From Lachnospiraceae bacterium (lineage in GTDB: Bacteria > Bacillota > Clostridia > Lachnospirales > Lachnospiraceae): a DNA stretch of 64,000 bases. Positions 47,423 to 57,714 of the stretch are shown here, in pieces (the first letter of the stretch is position 1; every line of letters begins with the position of its first letter). Where the stretch lies: contig JAFSPF010000096.1 in assembly GCA_017443065.1 (NCBI GenBank), positions 58,966 through 122,965 on the forward strand. Reading direction: 5' to 3'. Under the pieces are notes generated by a model, which searched no databases, was not told the origin of the DNA, and saw only the letters and a program-made list of their open reading frames with translations. Position numbers and translations under genes: made by a program.

Positions 47423-49525
47423 ATGGAAGAGGTACGCAGGGGGAAAACGAAAACGGGTGTCGCGTCATGGATGAGAAGGAAGCTGGCCATGGTCTTCCTG
47501 CTCGTCCTTGCGGCTTTTGTGGTGCTGGGCGTAAGGCTTTATCTGATTGTCCGTGACAACAGCGAGACCTACAAGCGCCAAGTGCTTTCCCAACAGCAGT
47601 ATGATTCCAGGGCGCTGCCGGCGCGCCGCGGCAGGATCGTGGATGCGAACGGCACGGTCTTTGCGCTTTCGGAGCGCGTCTATAACATCATTCTGGACAC
47701 GAAGGCGCTTCTGGAAAAGGACAGCTACTTAGGGCCGACGATGGCGGCGCTCGTATCCAAATTCGGGATCGACGAGGAGACGGTGCTTACGTATATTAAT
47801 ACGCATCCGGGCTCCCGCTATTATGTGCTGAAGCGGACCGTTCCCTTCGAACAGATCACGGCCTTCCGCGATCTGATGGACGAGGAGAGCGAAAACTATA
47901 ACGAAAACATTCACGGCGTCTGGTTCGAGGAGGGCTACCGCCGCTCCTATCCGAACGGCGCGCTGGCGGGGAATGTCATCGGCTTTACGACCAGCGACGG
48001 CAACGGCCTCTACGGCGTGGAGGAATATTATAACGATGTGCTGAGCGGCACGCCGGGACGCGAATACGGTTATCTCGGCGATGACGCGAATCCGCAGTAC
48101 ACCGTGATCCCGGCCAGCGCAGGCAACACCGTGGTGCTCACGATCGATTCCAACATCCAGGCGATGGTGGAGCGCAATCTCCGTGAGTTTGCGGAGGCGC
48201 ATGAAAACACGGCCCGCATGGCGGACGGCGCGCACAACATCGGCTGCATCATCCAGAACGTCAACACGGGAGAGATCCTCGCGATGGCGGGGTATCCGGC
48301 CTTTAACCCGGCCGACACGCAGAACAGGGAGCCGCTGCTCGGCCGCCCCATGGTGGACGAGCAGGGCAACTACGTGAGGGATGACGCGAGCGAATATACC
48401 TATCTGACCAACGAGCTTCTGGATGGCATGGAATACGATCATCTGATGCAGCAGTACAATGCCCTCTGGCGCAACTTCTGCATCAGCGATACCTATGAGC
48501 CGGGGAGTGTCGTGAAGCCCTTCACGGTGGCGGCGGCCCTCGAAAACGGCACGATCACCGGAAACGAGTGGTACCAGTGCAACGGGCAGCTTCATGTCGG
48601 TGATTATGACATTGCCTGCCACAACAAGGCGGGACACGGCGCGGTCTCCGTATCGCGCGGGATCGAGGTGTCCTGCAACGTCGCCATGATGCACATCGGC
48701 GCAAGCATGGGGATTCCGGAGTTTGCGAAGTTTCAGAACGTGTTCAACTTCGGCCTGAAAACCGGCGTGGACTTAGCGGGTGAGGCAAGGACACAGGACC
48801 TCGTCTTCGGGGCGGATCAGATGGGCGAAACGGAGCTTGCGACCTACAGCTTCGGACAGGGCTTCAATGTGACGATGATCGAGACGATCTCCGCCTTCTC
48901 CTCCCTTGTGAACGGCGGGTATTATTACGAGCCACATGTGGTGAAGCGCATCGTTTCCGACAGCGGCGCGACCGTGAAAAACATCGAACCGCGCGTGTTA
49001 AAGCAGACGGTGTCCGCGACGACCTCCGACATCATCCGGAATTACTGCAACCAGGTGGTGAGCGGACAGGAGGGATCCGGCAAGAGCGCGAGGCCGGCCG
49101 GCTATCGCATCGGCGGCAAGACCGGCACGGCGGAAACGCTGCCGCGTACGCAGAAGAAGTGGTTCGTGGTTTCCTTTATGGGCTATGCCCCGGCGGACAA
49201 TCCGCAGATCGCAATTTATGTGGTGGTGGACAGACCCAATGCCGCGGAACAGGACAGCTCCCGTTACGCGACGACAATCGTGAAGGGCATCCTGACAGAG
49301 GTGCTGCCGTACCTCGGCATCCCGATGACGGAAGCGCTGACACCGGAGGAACAAGAGGAGCTGCACCGGATGCGGGAACGCACCTATCTGCTGTACGATC
49401 TTCCCGAGGAGGAAGGGGAGGAAGGCACGGAAGAAAACGGCGAAGAGACGCCGGAGGAAACACCGCAGGAACCCGGCATGACCACCGCGCAGGCGGAGAA
49501 TACGGAAGCGCAGCAGACGCCGTAA
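47423..49525 (+). CDS. Class B penicillin-binding protein of the division/sporulation type
   Basis: The 700-residue transpeptidase has a membrane segment near 19-41, a dimerisation domain with LPARRGRIVDANG near 63, and the catalytic motifs SVVK (near 361), SCN (near 418) and KTG (near 564). It crosslinks septal or spore-cortex peptidoglycan with FtsW. The position in the cluster fits FtsI or SpoVD. It carries no PASTA domain; instead the C terminus is a Glu/Pro/Thr-rich tail of about 50 residues. Whether it serves vegetative division or sporulation cannot be told from this sequence. Confidence 0.92.
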   Translation: MEEVRRGKTKTGVASWMRRKLAMVFLLVLAAFVVLGVRLYLIVRDNSETYKRQVLSQQQYDSRALPARRGRIVDANGTVFALSERVYNIILDTKALLEKDSYLGPTMAALVSKFGIDEETVLTYINTHPGSRYYVLKRTVPFEQITAFRDLMDEESENYNENIHGVWFEEGYRRSYPNGALAGNVIGFTTSDGNGLYGVEEYYNDVLSGTPGREYGYLGDDANPQYTVIPASAGNTVVLTIDSNIQAMVERNLREFAEAHENTARMADGAHNIGCIIQNVNTGEILAMAGYPAFNPADTQNREPLLGRPMVDEQGNYVRDDASEYTYLTNELLDGMEYDHLMQQYNALWRNFCISDTYEPGSVVKPFTVAAALENGTITGNEWYQCNGQLHVGDYDIACHNKAGHGAVSVSRGIEVSCNVAMMHIGASMGIPEFAKFQNVFNFGLKTGVDLAGEARTQDLVFGADQMGETELATYSFGQGFNVTMIETISAFSSLVNGGYYYEPHVVKRIVSDSGATVKNIEPRVLKQTVSATTSDIIRNYCNQVVSGQEGSGKSARPAGYRIGGKTGTAETLPRTQKKWFVVSFMGYAPADNPQIAIYVVVDRPNAAEQDSSRYATTIVKGILTEVLPYLGIPMTEALTPEEQEELHRMRERTYLLYDLPEEEGEEGTEENGEETPEETPQEPGMTTAQAENTEAQQTP

Positions 49526-49546
49526 GGACGGCGGAAAGAGAAGCAG

Positions 49547-50563
49547 ATGTTTCAATACTATCAGTGGAATGTCATCATCGGTATCATGATCCCCTTCTTT
49601 GCGGCCTTTGCGGCCGCGATGGTGCTGGGGCCCTTCGTGATCCGGATGCTGAAAAGGGAAAAGGCGGCGCAGACCGAGCGCGAGGAAGGACCGGAGTCGC
49701 ATAAGAAAAAAGGCGGCACGCCGACGATGGGCGGCTTCATCTTCCTCATCCCGACCCTTGTCATTACCTTCGCCTGGATGTTCGGCTTCGGCAAAAGCTT
49801 CGGGGACCTCGAAGAGAATGTCGCCATCCTGATCATGACGGCGGGGTTCGGACTGATCGGGTTTTTAGATGACTACATCAAGGTGATCAAACACCGGAAC
49901 CTTGGCCTGACGGTAGTGCAGAAGCTTCTTTTGCAGTTTGCCGTGACGGCGTTTTTTGCGTTTTACATGGAACGCTTCACGGATGCCGGTCTTGCCATGC
50001 GCATTCCCTTTATGCGGGGCGCGGAGGGGCCGCTGATCGTGGAACTGGGGTGGCTGCAGTATCCGCTGCTCTTCATCGTGACGCTCGGCACCGTGAACGG
50101 CACGAACTTCACGGACGGTGTGGACGGACTCTGCGGACAGGTGACGGCGGTGGTGGCGGCTTTCCTCACCGTCGCGGCATTCCTCTTCCGCGGCGGCGTG
50201 ACGCCGGCCCCCGCGGCCATGTGCGGGGCGCTTCTGGGATATCTCTTTTACAACGTTTATCCCGGGCGCGTCATGATGGGAGACACGGGCTCGCTTGCGA
50301 TCGGCGGATTCATTGTGGGAGCGGCCTATGTGCTGCGCATTCCGCTGTTCATCCCGCTGTTCGGCATTATCTACCTGGTGGAGGTACTCTCCGTCGTGCT
50401 GCAGGTGGGATACTTCAAGCTGACACACGGAAAGCGGATTTTCCGGATGGCGCCGATCCATCATCACTATGAGCTCGGCGGCTGGTCGGAAACCCGCGTG
50501 GTATATATGTTTACGCTGGTGACGATCTTCGGATGCATTGCGGCCTTCGGCGGATTCCGCTGA
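49547..50563 (+). CDS. mraY: Phospho-N-acetylmuramoyl-pentapeptide transferase
   Basis: The 338-residue integral membrane enzyme makes lipid I from UDP-MurNAc-pentapeptide and undecaprenyl phosphate. The motifs are in place: KKKGGTPTMGG near residue 52, FLDDYIK near 105, NGTNFTDGVDGL near 184, GDTGS near 245 and MAPIHHHYELGGW near 303. About ten membrane segments are present. The gene follows the PBP and precedes murD, as in many clusters. Confidence 0.96.
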   Translation: MFQYYQWNVIIGIMIPFFAAFAAAMVLGPFVIRMLKREKAAQTEREEGPESHKKKGGTPTMGGFIFLIPTLVITFAWMFGFGKSFGDLEENVAILIMTAGFGLIGFLDDYIKVIKHRNLGLTVVQKLLLQFAVTAFFAFYMERFTDAGLAMRIPFMRGAEGPLIVELGWLQYPLLFIVTLGTVNGTNFTDGVDGLCGQVTAVVAAFLTVAAFLFRGGVTPAPAAMCGALLGYLFYNVYPGRVMMGDTGSLAIGGFIVGAAYVLRIPLFIPLFGIIYLVEVLSVVLQVGYFKLTHGKRIFRMAPIHHHYELGGWSETRVVYMFTLVTIFGCIAAFGGFR

Positions 50564-50579
50564 CAGGGGAACAGGAATT

Positions 50580-52007
50580 ATGGCAACGGAAACAGGCAGA
50601 AAAGAACAGAAGGAGCGTTTTGCCGGGACACGCGCACTCGTGATCGGTGCGGGGCTTTCCGGCGTCGCCGCCGTCCGCCTCCTGCACAGGGTGGGCGCGG
50701 AGGCGCTGCTGCTGGAGCAGAACGAAAGCCGCACGGAGGAGGAAATCCGCGCAAAGCTCATGGACGCAGACCGGACGAAGACAAAGATCTTCATCGGGAC
50801 GCTGCCGAAGAAGGAGATGAAAAAGCTTGATTTCTGCGTGCCCTCCCCGGCGGTGCCGATGGATTCGCCCCTGATGGAGGAGCTTGCGGAAAAAGGCATT
50901 CCCGTTCTCAGCGAGATCGAGCTCGCCTACCGCCTCATGCAGGGGACGCTGGTGGCGATCACCGGAACGAACGGAAAGACGACGACGACCACGCTCACCG
51001 GAGAGCTTCTTGCCGCAAGACCGGCCTACCGCTACGGTGAGGAGGTCTTTGTGGTGGGCAACATCGGTGACGCCTTTGCGCTGCATACGCTGGACACGAA
51101 GAAATCCAGCGTGACCGTCGCGGAGATTTCCAGCTTCCAGCTGGAGGCGGTGGAGGAATTTCACGCCGACGTGTCCTGCATCATGAACATCACGCCGGAT
51201 CACCTGGACCGCCATCACACGATGAAGGCTTATCGGGAGGCGAAGGAGAGGATCGCCAATCTGCAGCAGAAGGAAAGAGGAGATTTCTGCGTGCTGAATT
51301 ATATGGACCCGCTGCTCCGGGAATTCGGGAAAAAACGCTGTCAGGCCGAGGTGCTGTGGTTTTCCTCGGGGGAGCGTCCTCCGCGGGGGCTCTGGCTGAA
51401 CGGCGATGATATCACGGTGACGGGCCTCGGGGAGGCGGATTACGTGCTGATGCATTTTTCCGAATGCCGCCTCGTCGGCAATGCCGGCGCGGAGGACGTG
51501 ATGGCGGCACTGGCCATCATGATCGCGCTCGGGCATGAGCCCTTTTCCTCCGTGGAGGTGATTAAGAATTTCAAGCCGGTGCCGCACCGCATCGAATATA
51601 TTGCGACGAAGCGAGGCATCGATTTTTACAATGATTCCAAGGCCACCAATCCCGATGCGGCCGTCCAGGGGCTTAAGGCAATGTCAAAGCCCGTGGTGCT
51701 GATCGGCGGGGGCTATGACAAGGGAAGCGATTACGACAGCTGGACGGCGCTTTTTCCGGGCCGCGTCAAAAAGCTTGTGCTGATCGGCGATACGGCGGAG
51801 AAGATCGCGGAAAGCGCCAGGGCGCAGGGCTTTACGAAAACGGTCTTTGCAAAGAATTTTGACGAGGCCTTCGAAAAGGCGCTCGATGCGGCAAAGGAGG
51901 GCAATGCGGTACTGCTTTCGCCCGCCTGCGCCAGCTGGGGCATGTTTGTGAATTACGAGGAGCGCGGCGAAAAGTTCCGCGCCTGCGTGGAAAACTTAGA
52001 GGAATAG
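50580..52007 (+). CDS. murD: UDP-MurNAc-L-alanine:D-glutamate ligase
   Basis: The ATG at 50580 follows AGGGGAACAGG; the longer frame from 50538 overlaps mraY. The 475-residue ligase adds D-glutamate. It has an N-terminal Rossmann part (VIGAGLSGVAAV), the ATP site GTNGKTTTTTL near residue 130, and the Mur-ligase motifs ITPDHLDRH and NDSKATNPDA. It is one gene upstream of ftsW. Confidence 0.95.
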   Translation: MATETGRKEQKERFAGTRALVIGAGLSGVAAVRLLHRVGAEALLLEQNESRTEEEIRAKLMDADRTKTKIFIGTLPKKEMKKLDFCVPSPAVPMDSPLMEELAEKGIPVLSEIELAYRLMQGTLVAITGTNGKTTTTTLTGELLAARPAYRYGEEVFVVGNIGDAFALHTLDTKKSSVTVAEISSFQLEAVEEFHADVSCIMNITPDHLDRHHTMKAYREAKERIANLQQKERGDFCVLNYMDPLLREFGKKRCQAEVLWFSSGERPPRGLWLNGDDITVTGLGEADYVLMHFSECRLVGNAGAEDVMAALAIMIALGHEPFSSVEVIKNFKPVPHRIEYIATKRGIDFYNDSKATNPDAAVQGLKAMSKPVVLIGGGYDKGSDYDSWTALFPGRVKKLVLIGDTAEKIAESARAQGFTKTVFAKNFDEAFEKALDAAKEGNAVLLSPACASWGMFVNYEERGEKFRACVENLEE

Positions 52008-52008
52008 G

Positions 52009-53244
52009 ATGGCAACAAGCGCGGCAAGAAAACTCGCGGAGGTGAAGCCCCGCGAAAGGGCGGTGATCCGGCGGATGCCGAAACGGCCGCAGATCACGGA
52101 GAAGACGGTGCAGTCCTCCGCAGAAAAAACGGCGGGATATGTGGATTATTCCCTCATCCTGATCGTCTTTTTCCTGTGCATCTTCGGCCTGATCATGCTG
52201 TTTTCGACCAGCTCCTTTGAGGCGGGCATGAAATTCGGGGATACCGCGTATTACCTGAAGCGGCAGGCGGCGGCGACGATGCTCGGCATCGGCGTGATGT
52301 TCCTGCTTTCCGTTTTCCCGCATTACCGTATTTTAAAGCATCTGGCGATGCCGGCCTACCTGTTTTCCGCGGGACTGATCGCCCTTGTCATGACGGACCT
52401 GGGCTATGAGGCGAACGGTGCCAGACGCTGGCTGCAGATCGGCCCTGTTTCCGTACAGCCGGCGGAGGTGGCAAAGTTTGCGATGATCGTGTTCCTGGCG
52501 GCGCTGATCACCGTCATGCGGGGCAAGGCAAGCTCCTGGAAGGGCTTCCTGTTCTGCTTCCTGATGACGCTGCCGATCGTGCTGATGATCTACAGGATCA
52601 CGGAAAACCTCTCCAGTGCCATCATCGTCCTCGGGATTGCCATGATCATGCTCTTTGTGGCGACCCCGGGCTACAGGCGTTTTGTCCTGATCGCGGCGAT
52701 CGGATGCACCGCGGTTGCCGCAATTATCTACGGCATTTTACATTATGCGGATCCCTCGCAGTCGGTCCGCTTTGCGCGCATCTTTGCCTGGAATGACTTG
52801 GAGGCCTATGCCTCCGGCAAGGGCTACCAGCCGCTGCAGGCGCTGTATGCGATCGGCTCCGGCGGGATCTTCGGCAAGGGCCTCGGGCAAAGCATCCAAA
52901 AGACGGGCTTTATTCCCGAGGTGCAGAATGACATGATCTTTTCGATCATTTGTGAGGAGCTCGGGCTCTTCGGCGGCATCGCGGTGCTCATGATGTTTTT
53001 CCTCTTGCTGTGGCGCCTCGTGATCATCGCGTCCAATACGGAGGATCTCTTCGGCTCGCTCCTCGTGATCGGCGTCATGGGGCATATCGCGATCCAGGTG
53101 ATTTTAAACATCGCCGTCGTCACGAGCCTGATCCCGAACACCGGCATCACGCTGCCCTTCATCAGCTACGGCGGCAGCGCCATCGTGATGCAGCTTGCGG
53201 AGATCGGCGTGGTGATGAATGTCGCAAGAAGAATCCGCGCATAG
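52009..53244 (+). CDS. ftsW: Peptidoglycan glycosyltransferase FtsW
   Basis: The start lies one base after the murD stop. The 411-residue SEDS protein has a basic N-terminal tail of about 45 residues and ten membrane segments. Family motifs are GARRWLQIG near residue 138, VQPAEVAK near 150 and the C-terminal TGITLPFISYGGSA near 379. It polymerises septal glycan from lipid II with the class B PBP encoded upstream. Confidence 0.93.
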   Translation: MATSAARKLAEVKPRERAVIRRMPKRPQITEKTVQSSAEKTAGYVDYSLILIVFFLCIFGLIMLFSTSSFEAGMKFGDTAYYLKRQAAATMLGIGVMFLLSVFPHYRILKHLAMPAYLFSAGLIALVMTDLGYEANGARRWLQIGPVSVQPAEVAKFAMIVFLAALITVMRGKASSWKGFLFCFLMTLPIVLMIYRITENLSSAIIVLGIAMIMLFVATPGYRRFVLIAAIGCTAVAAIIYGILHYADPSQSVRFARIFAWNDLEAYASGKGYQPLQALYAIGSGGIFGKGLGQSIQKTGFIPEVQNDMIFSIICEELGLFGGIAVLMMFFLLLWRLVIIASNTEDLFGSLLVIGVMGHIAIQVILNIAVVTSLIPNTGITLPFISYGGSAIVMQLAEIGVVMNVARRIRA

Positions 53245-53253
53245 GAGGATTAT

Positions 53254-54042
53254 TTGACAGCAGCGGTAAAGACGCTTCCGAAGAGAGGTGGGAAAATCAC
53301 ATACATCAAGCCGAAGGCGCAGGGCATGCAAAAGGGCATGAAGGCGGCGCTTGTCGTCAGCATCCTTCTGCTGTTCCTTGCGGCGCTTCTGTCCTTTGTG
53401 CTGCTGCACTTCCGCGTGGAGACGGTACGCGTGGACGGCAACCTGCGTTATACGGACGAGGAGATCCGGGAGATGGTGGTGAAGGACTATCTGTCGGAGA
53501 ACACCCTGTTCCTCCGGATGAAGTACGGAAACCGGCCGATCGAAAACGTGCCTTATCTGGAACGCATCGACGTCACCTTTCCGGATTCCCACACGGTGCG
53601 TCTTGTCGTTTACGAAAAGGCTCTGGCAGGGTATATCGAATACCTCGGGCAGTATATGTATTTTGACCGGCAGGGAATCGTCGTGGCCTCCGGAACGGAG
53701 CTGATCCCCGGCGTCCCGCAGGTGCTCGGCCTGAACTATGATTATTTCGTGATGCATGAACCCCTGCCGATCGCCAATGAGCAGGTCTTCCAGCAGGTGC
53801 TGAACATCACGCAGCTTTTGGAAAAATACCGCCTTTCGGCGGATAAGATATTCTTTGACAAAAACTACAACATTTACCTTTATTTCGGCGGTGTGGAGGC
53901 GGAGCTCGGCGAGGCCGTCCACATCGACGAGAAGCTGGCGCAGCTGGTGAACATCCTTCCGGAGCTGGAAGGAGAGCGCGGGATCCTCAGGATGAAGGAC
54001 TATACCCCCACCTCCCTCGGGATCACGTATGAAGGACGGTAG
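53254..54042 (+). CDS. ftsQ: Cell division protein FtsQ/DivIB
   Basis: The TTG start at 53254 follows AGGAGG. The 262-residue protein has a basic cytoplasmic part, one membrane segment near 28-51, then a POTRA-type domain (VETVRVDGNLRYTDEEI) and a FtsQ/DivIB beta domain. It links early and late divisome proteins. The usual neighbour murG is absent between ftsW and this gene. Confidence 0.9.
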   Translation: MTAAVKTLPKRGGKITYIKPKAQGMQKGMKAALVVSILLLFLAALLSFVLLHFRVETVRVDGNLRYTDEEIREMVVKDYLSENTLFLRMKYGNRPIENVPYLERIDVTFPDSHTVRLVVYEKALAGYIEYLGQYMYFDRQGIVVASGTELIPGVPQVLGLNYDYFVMHEPLPIANEQVFQQVLNITQLLEKYRLSADKIFFDKNYNIYLYFGGVEAELGEAVHIDEKLAQLVNILPELEGERGILRMKDYTPTSLGITYEGR

Positions 54043-54082
54043 CGGCCGATTTACATTTTTTCATGTTTTTTCACAAAAAAGG

Positions 54083-54111
54083 TTGCGAAATTCCGAAAAT
54101 AATTATATGAT
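54083..54111 (+). promoter_or_regulatory. Promoter of ftsZ-nrdR
   Basis: TTGCGA (54083-54088) and TATGAT (54106-54111) are 17 bases apart in the 111-base gap after ftsQ, so ftsZ has its own promoter in addition to read-through. Confidence 0.7.
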
Positions 54112-54153
54112 AACATAGTAGATTCAGGGGGAATCAGTGAAGGAGGAATCGCC

Positions 54154-55554
54154 TTGCTTGAAATCAGATCAAATGATGCGGAAAACGGCGCACGCATTAT
54201 CGTCATTGGCGTAGGGGGCGCCGGCAATAACGCGGTCAACCGGATGGTTGACGAGGACATTATCGGCGTGGAGTTCATCGGCGTCAACACCGATGAAATG
54301 GACTTGCAGCGCTGTAAGGCGGCCACGCTCTTACAGATCGGCGAGAAACTGACGAAAGGCCTCGGGGCAGGCGCCAAGCCGGAGGTCGGTCAGAAGGCGG
54401 CCGAGGAGAGCACGGAAGAGATCAAGTCCGCCGTGGAAAATGCGGATATGGTCTTTGTCACCTGCGGCATGGGCGGCGGCACCGGAACGGGTGCGGCACC
54501 GGTCATTGCCGGCATTGCCAAGGAGATGGGCATCCTCACCGTCGGCATCGTGACAAAGCCCTTTACCTTTGAAGCGCGCACGCGCATGCAGAACGCACTC
54601 ATCGGCATTGACAACCTCAAGGCCAATGTGGATGCGCTCATTGTCATTCCGAATGATAAGCTTCTGGAGATCGTGGATCGGCGCACCTCCATGCCGGATG
54701 CCTTAAAGAAGGCGGACGAGGTCTTGCAGCAGTCCGTACAGGGCATCACGGACCTGATCAACAAGCCCGGTCTGATCAACCTTGACTTCGCGGATGTCCA
54801 GACCGCCATGAAAGGCAAGGGCATCGCGCACATCGGTATCGGCGTGGGCAGAGGAGACACCAAGGCGATCGACGCGGTCAAGCTGGCCGTGGAAAGCCCG
54901 CTGCTTGACACCACGATCGCGGGCGCTTCGGATGTCATCATCAACGTTTCCGGTGACACGACGCTTGCGGATGTCAGCGAAGCAACGCGTTATGTTCAGG
55001 AGCTGGCCGGTGACAAGACGAATGTCATCTTCGGTTCCGTTTATGAGGATGATGATGCCGTCAAGGATACCTGCTACATCACGGTTATCGCAACCGGCAT
55101 CGAGGATAAGGGCGGCGCACAGACGCGCATGCGCCAGCAGATCCAGCAGCAGGCGGGACACCAGCAGCCGATGGGCGGCGCGCAACAGCCGATCCGTCAG
55201 CCGATCCCGGGCGTACCGTCCTCCGCCGCATACGCACCCGCGACTTCACAGCCGGGCTTCGTGCCCTCCGGCAGTCCCATCATGCCGCGGCAGACACCGG
55301 TTTCCTCCATCCCCTCGCCCTCGATCAACGTCCAGGGCGCAGGGATCGCTCCGGCACCCGCACCCGTGGCGCCGGTACAGGTACAGTCACCTGTCGCGCC
55401 CGTGCGCACGGAGAGCGTGGCGGAACCGGATGAGACGCCGGTGCAGACGCCTCCGCCGAGACCGGCGACAAGCGTCTTAAACCGCCCGGCCGAGGTGAAG
55501 AGCAAGGTCGAACCGAAGAATCTGAAGATACCGGATTTCTTACAGAAACGCTGA
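54154..55554 (+). CDS. ftsZ: Cell division GTPase FtsZ
   Basis: The TTG start at 54154 follows AAGGAGGAATC. The 466-residue tubulin homologue shows [13 protein letters not shown] near residue 20 and the signature [10 protein letters not shown] near 108, followed by a GTPase and T7-loop pattern. A Pro/Ala/Gln-rich linker of about 120 residues separates the core from a conserved tail [10 protein letters not shown] that binds partners. FtsZ forms the division ring. No ftsA or sepF lies in this window. Confidence 0.97.
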   Translation: MLEIRSNDAENGARIIVIGVGGAGNNAVNRMVDEDIIGVEFIGVNTDEMDLQRCKAATLLQIGEKLTKGLGAGAKPEVGQKAAEESTEEIKSAVENADMVFVTCGMGGGTGTGAAPVIAGIAKEMGILTVGIVTKPFTFEARTRMQNALIGIDNLKANVDALIVIPNDKLLEIVDRRTSMPDALKKADEVLQQSVQGITDLINKPGLINLDFADVQTAMKGKGIAHIGIGVGRGDTKAIDAVKLAVESPLLDTTIAGASDVIINVSGDTTLADVSEATRYVQELAGDKTNVIFGSVYEDDDAVKDTCYITVIATGIEDKGGAQTRMRQQIQQQAGHQQPMGGAQQPIRQPIPGVPSSAAYAPATSQPGFVPSGSPIMPRQTPVSSIPSPSINVQGAGIAPAPAPVAPVQVQSPVAPVRTESVAEPDETPVQTPPPRPATSVLNRPAEVKSKVEPKNLKIPDFLQKR

Positions 55555-55574
55555 GCGGGAAGGAGATTTAGAAT

Positions 55575-56036
55575 ATGAAGTGTCCTTTCTGCGGCAAAGA
55601 CGATACCAGGGTCATTGATTCCCGCCCGGCGGACGAGAATACCTCCATCCGCCGCAGACGTATCTGTGACTCCTGTAAGAAACGCTTTACCACCTATGAG
55701 ACGGTGGAGGCCATCCCTCTCATCGTCATTAAGAAAGACAACACGAGAGAGCCCTATGCCCGCTCCAAGATCGAGACGAGCGTCCTGCGCGCCTGCCACA
55801 AACGGCCGGTCAGCGCGGAGCAGATGTCAAAGGTCGTGGATGAGGTGGAGGCGGAGGTCTTCAACAAGGGCGAAAAGGAAATCCCCTCTCATGTGATCGG
55901 CGAGATGGTGATCGGCCACATCAAGGACCTGGATCAGGTTGCCTATGTGCGCTTCGCCTCCGTCTACAGGGAATTCAAGGACGTGCACACCTTTATGGAC
56001 GAGCTGAAGACCCTGATGAACAGCAAGGAAAAGTAA
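55575..56036 (+). CDS. nrdR: Transcriptional repressor NrdR
   Basis: The 153-residue repressor has the N-terminal zinc ribbon CPFCG...CDSCKKRFTTYE and an ATP-cone domain starting near residue 46 (VIKKDNTREPYARSKI). It senses ATP/dATP and represses ribonucleotide reductase genes through NrdR boxes. The start has GGGAAGGAG upstream. It is linked to ftsZ by 20 bases. Confidence 0.97.
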   Translation: MKCPFCGKDDTRVIDSRPADENTSIRRRRICDSCKKRFTTYETVEAIPLIVIKKDNTREPYARSKIETSVLRACHKRPVSAEQMSKVVDEVEAEVFNKGEKEIPSHVIGEMVIGHIKDLDQVAYVRFASVYREFKDVHTFMDELKTLMNSKEK

Positions 56037-56094
56037 CATCCGATACGGAACTTTTACAACTTCATAATTCTTTCTATGTAAGGAGGAGAGCAAG

Positions 56095-57714
56095 ATGACA
56101 GCAGGAAGGAGGGCAGCAGCCGTCTGCGTCATGCTTGCGATGCTGACGGTTGCACTGAGCGCATGCGCAGGTGACAACCAGGGGAGTTCCTCCGGAGGTA
56201 CGTCTGCTTCCACGGTGCAGGACACCGGCACCGGAACCGCATCGACTTCGGGCGATGACGGGGAAGGCGGAAGCGGGACGCAGACTTCGGAAAGAAGCAG
56301 TATTACCATTGCGATACCACAGGATATCGACAGCATGGATCCGCATACGGCGGTGGCTGCGGGCACCCGTGAGGTATTGTTCAATGTCTTTGAAGGGCTG
56401 GTCAAGCCCGACGAGAACGGTAATATTCTCCCGGCAATTGCAAGCGAATACAGTGTCAATGAAGACGGAACGGTCTACACGTTCACGTTGCGTGAGGGTG
56501 TGTTGTTCCATGACGGCACGACGATCACGGCGGAGGATGTGAAGTATTCCCTGGAGCGTTGCATGCAGGAGGACTCCGCGGCCTTTCAGTCGACGCTCGC
56601 CCCGGTGACGGAGGTGAACATCGTGGACGAGCACACGGTGGAGGTGGTTCTGGAGACCGGCGATACGGACTTTTTGCCGATCCTGACCACGGCCATCATC
56701 CCCGCGGCCAACGAGGATACGGAGGGAAACCCCGTCGGTACGGGTCCCTATCGTTTTGTGTCAAGGCAGGCGATGCAGAATGTCGTGCTGGAAAAGTTTG
56801 AGGATTACTGGAATCCGGAGCGTGCGGCGCAGATTGAGGAAGTGACCTTCAAGGTGGAGGCGGATGTCAACACGCTGACGATGGGTCTGCAGAACGGCAC
56901 GATCGACATGTTCTGCCGCCTGACGACGGAACAGTACGAACAGCTTGCATCGAGCGAAGAAATTGAGATTTATGAGGGCGCGATGAACCTCGTCGTTGCC
57001 GTGTATCTGAACAATGCGGAGGCGCCGTTCAATGACGTACGCGTCCGGCAGGCCTTAAGCCTTGCGACCGACGCGCAGGAGCTGATGGATTTTGTTCTGG
57101 ACGGCAAGGGGACCAAGGTCGGCAGCAGCATGTTCCCCTCCTTCGGCAAATACTTTGACGCTTCCCTCGCGGATACCTATGCCCTGGATACGGAACGTGC
57201 AAAGGCCCTGCTCACGGAGGCGGGCTTCCCGAACGGCTTTACCTTTACGCTGACGGTGCCCTCCAACTATGACCAGTACATGGAGATGGCGCCGGTGCTC
57301 CGGGAGCAGTACGCGCGCATCGGCGTCACGATGGAGATCCAGCCCGTCGAGTGGAACAGCTGGCGTGATGACGTTTACGGCGGACGCAACTTCCAAGCGA
57401 CGATCGTGGGCGTGGATGCGAGCACGCTGACCGCAGCGGCAATGCTGTCCCGTTTCCGCTCGAACGCGCACAACAACTTTGTCAATTACAATTCGCAGGC
57501 CTATGACGCCGCGTATGCGCAGGCGCTGGCCGCCACGGATGATGCGGAAAAGACCGCGGCCTACAAGGAATGCCTGCGGATCTTAAATGAGGATGCGGCC
57601 AATGTCTATCTGATGGATATGCCCTCCTTTGTGGCTTTGAACAAACGCTTCACGGGCTATGCCTTTTATCCGCTGTATGTGCAGGACATTGCACTCTTGA
57701 AGCCCGCCCAATGA
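56095..57714 (+). CDS. Peptide/nickel-type ABC transporter substrate-binding lipoprotein
   Basis: The 539-residue protein starts behind AGGAGG and carries a lipoprotein signal with lipobox LSAC near residue 22, followed by a Gly/Ser-rich linker. The mature part is a family 5 solute-binding protein: DSMDPHTA near 78, LVKPDENG near 103, and the VRQALSLATD block near 318. It should capture oligopeptides or a related ligand outside the membrane and pass it to the permeases encoded next. It is the first gene of a five-gene importer operon. Confidence 0.93.
   Translation: MTAGRRAAAVCVMLAMLTVALSACAGDNQGSSSGGTSASTVQDTGTGTASTSGDDGEGGSGTQTSERSSITIAIPQDIDSMDPHTAVAAGTREVLFNVFEGLVKPDENGNILPAIASEYSVNEDGTVYTFTLREGVLFHDGTTITAEDVKYSLERCMQEDSAAFQSTLAPVTEVNIVDEHTVEVVLETGDTDFLPILTTAIIPAANEDTEGNPVGTGPYRFVSRQAMQNVVLEKFEDYWNPERAAQIEEVTFKVEADVNTLTMGLQNGTIDMFCRLTTEQYEQLASSEEIEIYEGAMNLVVAVYLNNAEAPFNDVRVRQALSLATDAQELMDFVLDGKGTKVGSSMFPSFGKYFDASLADTYALDTERAKALLTEAGFPNGFTFTLTVPSNYDQYMEMAPVLREQYARIGVTMEIQPVEWNSWRDDVYGGRNFQATIVGVDASTLTAAAMLSRFRSNAHNNFVNYNSQAYDAAYAQALAATDDAEKTAAYKECLRILNEDAANVYLMDMPSFVALNKRFTGYAFYPLYVQDIALLKPAQ

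Noticed and set aside
50511-51587. Minus-strand frame of 358 codons opposite murD
   Set aside because: Shadow of murD; no binding site and no recognisable motif. Similar long antisense frames at 8459-9433, 13919-14833, 42254-43333 and 47729-48694 were dropped for the same reason.
56053-56080. Promoter TTTACA-N16-TATGTA before the ABC importer
   Set aside because: The predicted start would fall on or next to the ribosome binding site at 56081, leaving almost no leader; read-through from nrdR or another promoter is likelier.
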